Source: Methanobacteriota archaeon (GTDB taxonomy: Archaea; Thermoplasmatota; Thermoplasmata; Methanomassiliicoccales; UBA472). Taken from it: DNA of 33,890 bases. The stretch covers positions 1 through 33,890 of the forward strand of contig JAAYDU010000068.1 in the NCBI GenBank assembly GCA_012729095.1, in the 5' to 3' direction. How positions within the stretch are numbered: position 1 is the stretch's first letter; each line of letters opens with the position of its first letter. The position numbers and the translations under genes were made by a program. Positions 23,085 through 32,000 of the stretch are shown here, piece after piece. Below the pieces are notes generated by a model, which worked only from the letters and a program-made list of their open reading frames with translations, was not told the origin of the DNA and made no database searches.

Positions 23085-23100
23085 GCGCGATCAAAAAGTG

Positions 23101-23137
23101 CCCGGCACGCCCCATCGCATTCGATGGGCATGCCGGG
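23101..23137. terminator. Two-part hairpin between convergent genes
   Basis: The outer stem is CCCGGCA/TGCCGGG and the inner stem is CCCATCG/CGATGGG with the loop CATT, joined by a small internal loop (CGC against CA). It lies between the YkgJ-type gene and the convergent DUF5320 gene and reads equally well on both strands. It may be a bidirectional terminator or an RNA-stabilising element. The A5 run at 23093-23097 becomes a U tract for the minus-strand transcript. Confidence 0.5.
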
Positions 23138-23168
23138 TATCGGTAGTTACGCGGAGCGGGTCGACCCC

Positions 23169-23489
23169 TCACTCCGTATCTTCCTCTTCAAGCTGTTTCA
23201 TGCGCTTCCTCAGGTCCTCAAGCTCTAGCTCCAGGTCCTTGGCGCATTGCTCCAGGAAGCGGCGCTCCTCGGCGGGGTCCGGGCGGGGAGCGTACATCGG
23301 GGCTGGGACCATGGGTGCCGGCACGTATGCGGGATAGCCCCGTCCCCATCCGCGGCCCCATCCCCGTCCATAGCCCATTCCCGGGCCAGGGTTGACAAAG
23401 CCCGGCGCGTCGTATCCGGCGCAGTATCCTCTCCTCCTTCCAGTCAAAGGCCCCCATCCCGAGGGCCCCATTCCATCTCCTCTTGGCAT
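23169..23489 (-). CDS. DUF5320 family glycine-rich protein with C-terminal coiled coil
   Basis: A 106-residue protein starting with MPRGDGMGPSGWGPLTGR, the signature of DUF5320 proteins, followed by a Gly/Tyr/Arg-rich region (GMGYGRGWGRGWGRG) and a coiled-coil C-terminus (LEQCAKDLELELEDLRKRMKQLEEE). In other genomes such proteins lie beside DUF134 regulators and dinitrogenase iron-molybdenum-cofactor-like proteins; their role is unknown but metal-cluster handling is suspected. A good ribosome site (GGAGTGAT) precedes the ATG. It is the second DUF5320 gene of this cluster. Confidence 0.8.
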   Translation of the reverse strand: MPRGDGMGPSGWGPLTGRRRGYCAGYDAPGFVNPGPGMGYGRGWGRGWGRGYPAYVPAPMVPAPMYAPRPDPAEERRFLEQCAKDLELELEDLRKRMKQLEEEDTE

Positions 23490-23512
23490 TGTTGATCACT
23501 CCTTGTTTCTGC

Positions 23513-23788
23513 TCAATAGCGTCGGTACGGGTCAGGTTCGCAGTACTGGTCGATATAGGGATCGCCCCATGCACGGCCGCGCCCCCAGCCTCTTCCGAAA
23601 CCCATTCTCATTCCTATTCCCATTCCGCGGCCGTATCTCAGGCCCCTTCCGAAGCCGAATCCGCGCCCGCGGCCTAGACCAAGGCCCCGGCCCATGAAAC
23701 CGGGTGCGTTGAACCCGGCGCAGTAGCCCAGCCTTCGTCCGGTCATGGGCCCCCATCCTGAGGGCCCCATTCCATCTCCTCTTGGCAT
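23513..23788 (-). CDS. DUF5320 family glycine/arginine-rich protein
   Basis: A 91-residue paralogue of the neighbouring protein, sharing MPRGDGMGPSGWGP.TGRR.GYCAG at the N-terminus with near-identical DNA. It lacks the coiled coil. Instead it has an extended Gly/Arg/Phe-rich stretch (GRGLGLGRGRGFGFGRG) and a short aromatic/acidic end with DPYIDQYCEPDPYRRY. The longer frame to 23827 is not favoured because ATG 23788 matches the family start. It sits between the DUF134 regulator and the other DUF5320 gene, all on the same strand. Confidence 0.78.
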   Translation of the reverse strand: MPRGDGMGPSGWGPMTGRRLGYCAGFNAPGFMGRGLGLGRGRGFGFGRGLRYGRGMGIGMRMGFGRGWGRGRAWGDPYIDQYCEPDPYRRY

Positions 23789-23826
23789 ATGCCATCGCTC
23801 CATTCTCGTGTTCGATGGTCCTCTCA

Positions 23827-24153
23827 TTACCGGTACTTGCCGATGTAGGTGGTGTGCTCACCCGATTCTATACGGATGGGCCTTCCGTTCACCAAGGCAG
23901 TGGCAACCTTGACCCTGGCCGATCGCAGGTCGCTCCAGAACGTCCTTCTGGATATGCCCATGCGGGCCGAGGCCTCCTCCTGGGACAGACCTTCTAGGTC
24001 CACCAGCCTAATGGCCTCCAGTTCGGCGTAGCTCAGCACCACCGGCGCGCTTGGGCCGTTGGCGGTGCCATGCGGACCAAAGTACGTCGCGGAGGGTACG
24101 TTCTCCACCCAACGGGGGCCTCTGCCTCTGCCTCTTCCCGGTGACGGGACCAT
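23827..24153 (-). CDS. DUF134/UPF0251 family DNA-binding protein
   Basis: A 108-residue predicted DNA-binding protein. The N-terminus is basic and Gly/Arg-rich (GRGRGRGPRWVENVP). The centre has a sigma-70-region-4-like helix-turn-helix: LSYAELEAIRLVDLEGLSQEEASARMGISRRTFWSDLRSA is diagnostic of UPF0251. ATG 24153 is favoured over 24177 because the TATA-like ATTTATATA is centred 28 nt upstream of 24153. It probably controls itself and the two DUF5320 genes downstream, whose promoter it shares. An inverted repeat ATTGCTC/GAGCAAT flanks the TATA box. Confidence 0.85.
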   Translation of the reverse strand: MVPSPGRGRGRGPRWVENVPSATYFGPHGTANGPSAPVVLSYAELEAIRLVDLEGLSQEEASARMGISRRTFWSDLRSARVKVATALVNGRPIRIESGEHTTYIGKYR

Positions 24154-24157
24154 CAAT

Positions 24158-24207
24158 ATTGCTCTAGGTCGCAACATATATAAATAATATTTGCAAAACT
24201 GAGCAAT
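24158..24207. promoter_or_regulatory. Promoter of the DUF134-DUF5320 operon with flanking 7-bp dyad
   Basis: ATTGCTC at 24158-24164 and GAGCAAT at 24201-24207 are exact reverse complements, 36 nt apart, one on each side of the TATA-like ATATATAAAT (24176-24185). If the DUF134 protein is autoregulatory, these are candidate binding sites; this is inference. Confidence 0.4.
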
Positions 24208-24312
24208 TTACCATCCCGCAAAACCCCTCCAACAGTCAGGCGTATCGAAGAAGCCCCCGTCGATCGACCTCCTGTCCGCGGCAAGGATGGGGGCTGTACG
24301 ATCCCCGCCGGT

Positions 24313-24717
24313 TCACAGGTCCTTGATGGCCGCCCTGATGACCCTGGAGGCCAGGGCAGCGCAGTGCTCGCTCTCCAGCGGCAACCCGCCCAAGGCGCTT
24401 AGCACATCGTTCTGCCCGATCAGGGACGCCTCTTCCAGGGTCTTTCCGGTGACCATTACAGTGGCCATGCTGGCCGATGCTATGCTGGTGCCGCAGCCGT
24501 CAGTGGTGAAGCTCGCCTTCTCTATTATACCGTCCTTCACCCTGATCCACATGTTCATGGTATCCCCGCAGGGTCCGGTGACCGTACCGAAGCCGTCGGC
24601 GTCCTCCATCGGCCCGTGGTTCCGGGGGTTCATGAAGAAGTCTATGGTCGTCTCGGAGTACTCCTTGCGAGCGTCCTTCAGCACCAGGTCCTGAATGTCG
24701 TCGAACCTCGATGTCAT
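24313..24717 (-). CDS. IscU/NifU-type iron-sulfur cluster scaffold protein
   Basis: Scaffold on which [2Fe-2S] or [4Fe-4S] clusters are assembled. The 134-residue protein has the three ligand cysteines in family context: Cys50 (GPCGDT), Cys75 (DGCGTSIASAS) and Cys119 (SEHCAALA), with the conserved Asp52. FFMNPRNHGPMEDADGFG is the typical N-terminal segment. ATG 24717 is preferred over 24771 because GGAGG lies 8 nt upstream. No IscS/NifS desulfurase is adjacent. Confidence 0.9.
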   Translation of the reverse strand: MTSRFDDIQDLVLKDARKEYSETTIDFFMNPRNHGPMEDADGFGTVTGPCGDTMNMWIRVKDGIIEKASFTTDGCGTSIASASMATVMVTGKTLEEASLIGQNDVLSALGGLPLESEHCAALASRVIRAAIKDL

Positions 24718-24882
24718 GCTGATGTCCTCCAGCCTGCTTTCATGATGCCTCGGGTCCGAAGATGGTCGCAATGTGAATAAACTTAACGCCTTTAACCTTC
24801 GTCGCTCTCACTGGGCGCACGGACCGATGCCCGCGCTTCAGGGAATGGACGCCCGCCTTTGTGTCACACCCTTCGGCGGCCA

Positions 24883-26025
24883 CTATCGTTTCCCATCATC
24901 TTTCGGATCTCGGCCCCTGTTCAATTCTCGGACCTTGTCCAGCTCGGACCATGCATCGTCCGTGCGCGTCGCGATGTCGCTCATGCTCGCCAACGCCTTT
25001 CTAAGTGCCAGCGTTCCATCTTCCTGGGGCAGTCCATCGGCGAGCTCAATGGCAGTGGCCACCGCCACCTTCATCTGATCTCTGAGCGCGGACAGTAGGT
25101 CCAGCTTGCCCTCCACCTGCCGATGGACCTTTTCATCCATGGCACGCTGCACCACCTGATCGGAAACGTCGCAGGCGAACAGCAACAGGAACTCAAGGGT
25201 GCCGTTGGAGTCGGTTATCGTGCCGATATGGCTGCTCGACCAGACCTGGGTCCCGTCCGGCCTGATGAAGGCGTGCTGTCTCGAATATGTCCGGGCGAAA
25301 CCTTTCAGGATGCTGTCAATGGCGCCTGTGAAGGCCGCGCGGTCCTCCTTGTTGAGGGTCTCCGGAAGATATTTGAACACAAGGTCCTCGTCCGTAACGC
25401 CGAGCATCCTGCAAAGCTCGAAGTTGGCGAAACGGAATCTGAGCTTGGGGCCGAGTATGCCGATGCCCAGCGAGTCGGTCTCGAACACCTTCCGGAAGCG
25501 CTCCTCGCTCTTCTTCAAGGCCTCGTCCAGGGCCTTGCGGTTGAGGAGCTCCTGCTCCATGTCCATGACCTTCTTCTCCAGCTTGCGGCACAGGATCTCG
25601 TTGTACTCCTGCAGGACCTTGACATCGGTGACCTCTATGCAACTGCCCTTGTCCTTCTTCTTCTGCAGCACCTCCTTGAGGGAGATCACCAGGTCATCCG
25701 GCATCATCGGCTTTGTAAGGAAGCGGTCCGCTCCCAGGCCCAGTGCGAAATCCTCGTCATGGGAATGGGTCTAGGTGGCGGTGTAGAACACGAAAGGTAT
25801 CTTGGATAGTTCCTCATCGCACATCCATATCTGGCACAGCTTGAAGCCGTCCATCACCGGCATCAGGATGTCCGACACGATTATGTCGGGGCGTTCCCTG
25901 CGGGCAACGTCCAGGGCATCCTGCCCGTTCGAAGCCTCAATGACCTCGAAATCATAGGCTTTCAGAACAACCTCCAGCATGTACAGGTTCTGTGGGTTGT
26001 CATCAACGATCAGCACTTTGGTCAT
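24883..26025 (-). CDS. Response-regulator receiver-PAS protein interrupted by an in-frame TAG
   Basis: One continuous frame of 381 codons, broken by TAG at 25771-25773 (codon 85). Before it is the first two thirds of a REC domain: acidic pair Asp8/Asp9, phospho-acceptor Asp52 (IIVSDILMPVMDG), then IPFVFYTAT. Directly after the TAG, THSHDEDFALGLGADRFLTKP completes the REC domain with the conserved Lys105. A linker coiled coil and a PAS domain follow (about 145-270, RFRKVFETDSLGIGILG). Homologues often have Tyr at the TAG position (FYTATYT.), so it is one base change from TAC or TAT. It may be a nonsense mutation, suppressed readthrough, or a pyrrolysine codon. The final stop is also TAG. It overlaps the upstream regulator by ATGA. 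Confidence 0.75.
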
Positions 26026-26417
26026 CGATCATCATCCTCTTTCTGGGTGGGTTCGAACCATTCCCGTATCTCATCGGCGAAGGAACGGGGATCGATCGGT
26101 TTCTCGATATACCCGTTGCATCCAGCTGCCATGGCCTTCTCCCGGTCCCCCGGCATGGCGTACGAGGTAAGGGCGACTATGGGGGTGCGCTGCGTCAACG
26201 ACCTCTGCCGCAACTCCTTGGCCGTGGCATAGCCGTCCATCACCGGCAGCTGTATGTCCATGAGTATCATGTCCGGACGAACGGTCTCCGCCATCTCCAG
26301 ACCTTCACGGCCATCCACGGCCCTTATCACCGAGTACCCTTTGGCCTTCAGGATGAAATCGACCAGATAGAAGTTCTGATCGTTGTCCTCGATGTACAAG
26401 ATCTTCGTCGGCCTCAT
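26022..26417 (-). CDS. Stand-alone response regulator receiver protein
   Basis: A 131-residue CheY-like receiver domain without output domain. Phosphorylation site motifs are ILYIEDND (acidic pair), MILMDIQLPVMDGY (phospho-Asp near residue 56), ALTSYA and IEKPI (conserved Lys). Resemblance to the DivK group (ILYIEDNDQN, AGCNGYIEKPID) suggests it relays phosphate within the pathway. ATG 26417 has the GGAGAG ribosome site; the longer frame to 26483 overlaps the kinase end and is not favoured. The stop overlaps the next gene's ATG. Confidence 0.9.
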   Translation of the reverse strand: MRPTKILYIEDNDQNFYLVDFILKAKGYSVIRAVDGREGLEMAETVRPDMILMDIQLPVMDGYATAKELRQRSLTQRTPIVALTSYAMPGDREKAMAAGCNGYIEKPIDPRSFADEIREWFEPTQKEDDDR

Positions 26418-26451
26418 GGGAACTCTCTCCTTCCACGATTTTGTTTTGACA

Positions 26452-28399
26452 TCATAAAGCATCCCCTTCCTTTTCAGGTTCAAACAAGGGAAGGAGGACG
26501 ATGAACTCCGAACCCTCTCCCAGAACGCTTCTCACGGATATGCTGCCGTCCATCAGCTCCACCAGGCGTTTGCTGATGGAGAGTCCCAGCCCCGTGCCCT
26601 CGTACTTCCTGGTCAATCCGGTGTCCAGCTGGCTGAAGGGTTTGAACAGCTTATCGAACTCCGAGACCTTTATGCCGATGCCGGTGTCGGCCACCCTGAT
26701 CCTCACGTTAGGCCCTTCGAGCAAGCATTCCACCAAGACACCCCCCTCATCGGTGAACTTGATGGCGTTTGACAGGAGGTTCAGCATCACCTGCTCGAAG
26801 CGCCTGGCATCTCCGTTCACCGCGGCGTCGCAGATCTCGACGGATTCTTTCAGGTACAGCCCCTTGCTCTCGGCAAGGGGGCGCACCGTTCCCAACACCT
26901 TCTTTATGGAGTCCCGGGGGCTGAACGGAACCTTGTGCAGGGTAAGCTGCCCGGACTCTATCTTGGAAATATCAAGCACGTCGTTGATGAGGGCGAGCAG
27001 GTGCTCGGAACTTGCCTGGACCATGCTCAACTGCTTCTTCTGCTCCTCGTTGAGGGGGCCAGCAAGCCCCTGCAGCAGTATCCCCGAGAACCCGATTATC
27101 GAGTTGAGGGGAGTGCGCAGCTCGTGCGACATGGTGGCCAGGAACGCCGATTTCGTGCGGTCGGCGGACTCCGCCTGTTCCTTGGCCACCTCCAGTTCCA
27201 CGGTCCTCTCCTGCACGAGCTCCTCGAGATGGTCTCGATACCTGACCAGTTCCTCCAAGGCCCTTTCCCGTGCCTGGCGATCCTCCTCGATCCTCTCCAT
27301 CATGGACTCCATGGAATTGTTCAGGGTCCCTATCTCCCCCTTTATTGTATTGTCGATATCGATGTCCAGGTTTCCGTCCTCCGCGACCTTCAGGGCCGTG
27401 GAGCTCAGATCCCTTATCGGCTTGACCACCGTGTAATGGACGGTAACGATGGATACCATTGACAGAAGGACGATGACCAGGGCGTACAATCCCGTGGAGG
27501 TCGTGGCAGCTTCCGCTATCTCGGCGGCGATGTAAGAATCGGGAACGAAGGTGCCTATCTTCCATCCCATGTGCGAGGAGGTGACAAAGATAAGATGCTC
27601 GTCTCCCACATGGACCATTCCCTGCTCCTGGGACAGGAAAGCGTCAACGTTCCCCCCCCATCATCTCGCTGACGTTGGTGAACAGGAGCCCCGTGTCCCT
27701 GAACGCCAGAACAGTGCCCACCTCGTCGGTCAGTATCATGTCCCGCCCGCTCACCTTTCCGGCCTCTATCATGTAGCTAGTGAGGCCCACCAGGGTAACG
27801 TCCGCGCCGACCACCCCGTAGACGGTACCATTGTCCATCAGGGCGATGGTGATCCCGATGTTCATATCGTCAGTGGTCACCGACCGGTAGGGATCGGTCA
27901 CCACGACCATCCCTGGGGATCCAAGGGCCTGCTGGTACCATGGCCTGTCCCTGGGATCGTACTGGGTCGGACTAGCTCGTGGAAATGCCCTGACGAACGC
28001 CCCGTTCTCCCTGCCCATATAACACGAGTTCACGTAGGGGTGGGAGACCTGAAAGTCCTTCAGAACATCTATGATGGCCTGCTCCTCGGGGGTGATGTTG
28101 TACACGAACGTTTCCTCGGTGGCGTTGAGGAAATTCGTGAAGTTGGAATCGTCAGGATATCTAACGCGTTCGTCCATGGAGAGCTGTTCCACGTCACGAC
28201 CCGCTTCGTCTATCATGTAGGTAAGGGCGAAATCTATGTGCTCCAGCTGGGTGATGGATTCTTTCTTTATGGAATCCCGCTCCTGTTCCTCCAGGTTGGG
28301 GTAGGTGAGGGCCCCTGTCAGCAGGAGGATGGTCAGTCCCACCAAGATAAATCTCAGTAGGATCCGGGTCTGGAGGCGCATGAAATCAAGAACCGCCAT
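26452..28399 (-). CDS. Sensor histidine kinase (dCache-HAMP-HisKA-HATPase), frameshifted at a G8 tract
   Basis: Membrane sensor kinase split in two frames (28399-27644 and 27618-26452). The first frame encodes a membrane helix (about residues 11-30), most of an extracytoplasmic dCache domain ([35 protein letters not shown]) and stops after MMGGER. The second continues it ([25 protein letters not shown]), then a second membrane helix, HAMP (VVKPIRDLS), a coiled coil, HisKA ([16 protein letters not shown]) and HATPase ([22 protein letters not shown]). Removing one G from the eight at 27652-27659 restores a single 648-residue protein with [11 protein letters not shown] across the junction. The start is 28399, or 28381 (MRLQTRILL), which fits a leaderless transcript from GATTATTATG. 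Confidence 0.8.
27652..27659 (-). other. G8 homopolymer at the kinase frameshift
   Basis: Eight consecutive G on the coding strand (C8 on the plus strand) at the exact point where the two kinase frames must join. Seven G would give an intact gene. It may be a sequencing error, a slippage-prone contingency tract or a fixed mutation. Confidence 0.7.
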
Positions 28400-28578
28400 G
28401 TATCATAATAATCGTTCCGATGGCGAGGTCGCCTGCGTTACCGGATGCGAACCCCCGCAAGATCACGCCCTCAAGGACCCTGGCTAAAAAACGCCTTTCG
28501 ACCGTCCCGACGGATACTGATTTATTCGAACATGACGATCACCCGAGGGTACGGCTCGACGGCCAAGGTGATGCACCC

Positions 28579-28782
28579 ATGCCCAATTACGAATACACCA
28601 TCAACTGGAACGGTCAGACCTTCAAGGACTCTTTTGAATGCGCCGGGAACGAGGACTCCAAGCGCGAGACCATGAGCAGGCTCAAGAACCTGGGCATACC
28701 GGCCGGTAAGTACGTCTTCGTGGACATAGTCCGTCTGGATGACAGCAAGACCATAATCGAGGAAGAGCTCTGGCGGGTCTGA
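28579..28782 (+). CDS. Small hypothetical protein
   Basis: A 67-residue soluble protein that I do not recognise. The pattern is beta (YEYTINWNGQTFKDSFEC), a helix (NEDSKRETMSRLKNLG) and another beta region (KYVFVDIVRLDDSKTIIEEELWRV). The start at 28579 follows a short GGTGAT; upstream in-frame sequence is low in coding character. It is divergent from the kinase operon. It stands alone. Confidence 0.6.
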   Translation: MPNYEYTINWNGQTFKDSFECAGNEDSKRETMSRLKNLGIPAGKYVFVDIVRLDDSKTIIEEELWRV

Positions 28783-29075
28783 GCGCCGGGGGGTCCTCTC
28801 CCAGGGACATTTTTTTCTGGACGCGGGTTTTAGCGCGATCGACCGCATTTAACGCACAAGGAGCTCGTGAACGCGTCAGCGATACGCGCGGCCATGAGTA
28901 CTGGCGGTCGCTACCGGGGTTCGGTCGAGCGCGTCTCTCTATGATGCACCGTCGATGCTGTTTCAATGATTAATATCAGAATCGATTATTATTCAATGGC
29001 TCTTTGTATATATAATAATGATAATAATAACTGGATATCTCATTTTTAAGTTATTTCTTTATAGAATATACCTTC
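28783..29075. other. Intergenic region and promoter of the large surface protein
   Basis: The first half is GC-rich with no open frame or convincing RNA gene. The second half (from about 28970) is strongly AT-rich, with TATATATAATAATGATAATAATAA at 29006-29029 and a TATA-like ATTTTTAAG at 29042-29050, centred 30 nt before the ATG at 29076. The latter would give a leaderless transcript. Confidence 0.4.
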
Positions 29076-32000
29076 ATGGTATTCCAAATCGAGGGGAGGG
29101 TCCATTTGAATTTCAATAGAATATCCTGTAGAGCACTTACGATGCTCGTCATCACCTGCATGTTGACAGCTCTTTTCATTCCCGGGTTCGTATCGACGGT
29201 CCAGGCTGCCGAATATACCGCGCACGGAACGATCCGTATCGACGGCGAGGCCGATCTGGCCTCTTGGATTGCCAACAACGGCACCGGTTCAGGCACGGAG
29301 AGCGATCCGTACGTCATACAGGGACTGAACATCACCGGCAGCGATGGAATATGCATATACGTAGGGAACACCACCTCCCACTTGGTGGTCAGGGATAACT
29401 TCCTGCATGGTGCGAGCTCCTACGTCTCCGAGTACGCTACAGGCGCCGGGATAGCCCTCTTCAACGTCATAAACACCGTGATCGACAGCAACAACTGCAC
29501 AGACAACGTCGAGGGCATACGGCTAATTTACCATTCCAATCAAAACACGATCTCGAACAATACCGTCGACGGCAACACCGAATACGGCATACATCTCAAC
29601 AGTTCGACGGACAACACCATATCGAACAACCTAGGAAACGACACCGGGGACGGGATCTACCTGTACTCCTCCGGCAGCAACATGCTGTACGAAAACGTTT
29701 TAACGAACAACACGAACGGCATCCATCTGGAGTATAGCGCCTATTGTACCATCTCGAACAACACCTGCGGCAACAACGAAAACGGGATACTCCTGGATTC
29801 CACAAAGGCATTGAACAACCTGGGCCACAGCGTGGTGGGCAACAACTGCAGTTCGAACCATTACGGCATACTGATGCACCTGGGCATGACCAGCACGTTC
29901 TCGAACAACACCTGCAACGACAACATCTACGGCCTACGCCTGGATACAAGCACCAACAGCCGCATCGTCGCCAATGAAATGATCGGGAACAGCTTTGGGA
30001 TCAGTATCGATCTGTCGTATGACGTCGATGTTCTCAACAACCTTTGCATCGGCGGCATCAGCGATGGCATAAGTCTCCAGAGCAGCCATGACAACGTCAT
30101 ATCCGGAAATCTACTTGGTAGCAACATGTACGGGGCGAGGCTGCATGGTTCGCCCGGTAATGTGCTTTCTTTCAACGACTGCCTGGATTGCATTGACGGT
30201 CTGCGGGTCGCATACTCCGACGACAACACTATCCACGGCAACAACTGCAGCTGGAATACTAACGGCATACATGTGGACCATTCCTCGAACGCCACACTGT
30301 ACGAGAACAACTGCACCAACAACGATTACGGCATATTTGTGGGAGATTCCTCGAACACCACGGTCCACGACAACAATTGCAGCGAAAACGGCGATGGCAT
30401 CCGCCTGAGATCTTCCGATAACAGCTCACTGTCGCAGAACTGGTGCCATGGCAACTCGAACAGCAACATATACCTGCAGGACAGCAATGACAATTCGGTA
30501 TCCGACAACGACTGCAGCGATAGCGACTTGTACGGAATTTATCTGGTACATTCCGCCTCGAACCACGTCGAGAACAACAAGGCTTCCCGTAACCAGCACG
30601 GGATCCTACTAGTGTGGGAGCATACCAAAGACAATCTGGTGGCGAACAACACCTGCGCCATGAACGACGAACACGGCATATTCCTGAACTTTTATAGCCA
30701 CGATAACGTCATCAGCAACAACTCGATCTCCAGCAACGGGAACAGCGGCATAAGGTTGGGAAGCGATGTGAACAATAATCATGTCCATGACAACGATTGC
30801 GACCTGAACGCTCGCAACGGTCTCTCAACCTATTCAGCGCGCAACAACAACATCACAAGGAACTCCTTCTCCGGGAACCTGCAGCACGGGATCAGTTTGG
30901 AATCCTCCGCGGACAATATGGTCTACGGCAACACTCTGATCGACAACAACGGCGCGACCTCCATATGGAACCTGACGCACGCCCAGGCCTATGATGATGG
31001 CACCAACAGCTGGAACACCACGGCGTACGGCAACGAATGGAGCGACTGGCAGTCACCCGACGACCTGGAGCCGTTCGGGATAGTTGATTCGCCATACGTC
31101 TTGGCCGGTGGCCAAGATCACAGACCGCTTGCGAGCGCCTCATTCAACATTACATCTCCGCCAGACGGGGCGTTCATGACGCAACCGAACGCCACCGTCT
31201 CCGGCACGGCGCGTTCGTTCCAGATCGTTTCGATCGTCTGGCACAACGTGGCGGACGGGTCATATGGCAACTTCACCGTGGCCAGTGATTGGTCCGGCAC
31301 GGTCCCTGTGGTACCCGGGTACAACGAGATAACCGTCACCATGACCGATGGTGCCGGAAGAACGCTCAGTGACAGCGTGACGCTGGTATTCGACATCCTC
31401 GAGCCGTTCCTGGATATACTGTCACCGGAGAACGGCTCCTACAATAACAACGGCAGCGTCACGGTGGTCTGGACGGGAAGCGACGAGGATACCGGGATCG
31501 ATCACTACGCGGTATCCGCCGACGGCGAGTCCTGGACGAATGTCAGCGCCACGCAGGAAACGTTCCTGCTTCCCGAAGGTACGCATGTTCTGCTGGTGCG
31601 CGCCTACGACCTGACTGGCAACTTCAACGAGAGCGGGGTGACCGTCATCGTGGACATGACATCTCCATCCCTGGAGATACTGTCCCCGGAGGACGGTTCC
31701 TATAACAGCACCGGCAACGTTACGGTCACGTGGGTGGCGGAAGATGCCACCGCCGGGATCGATCGCAGCGAGGTGAGCGTGGACGGCGGGGATTGGACGA
31801 CGGCCAACGGAACCTCGTATGCGCTGAGCGAACTGGATGAGGGTTCGCATACCGTGCAGGTCCGAACCTGTGACCTGGCGGGCAACTTCAACGGGAGCAG
31901 TGTCAGTTTCACCGTGGACATCACGGCGCCGTCGCTGGAGATAACATCCCCGGAGAACGGCTCCTACAATAACAACGGCAGCGTCACGGTGGTCTGGACA

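Noticed and set aside
28900-28950. tRNA-like GGTTCGG segment in the gene-free region before the surface protein gene
   Set aside because: The flanks do not pair as a T arm and no acceptor or anticodon stem can be built around it.
29500-30960. Repeated AACAAC-type DNA resembling a repeat array
   Set aside because: It is the codon pattern of the Asn-rich beta-helix repeats; there are no identical repeats with unique spacers, so it is not a CRISPR array.
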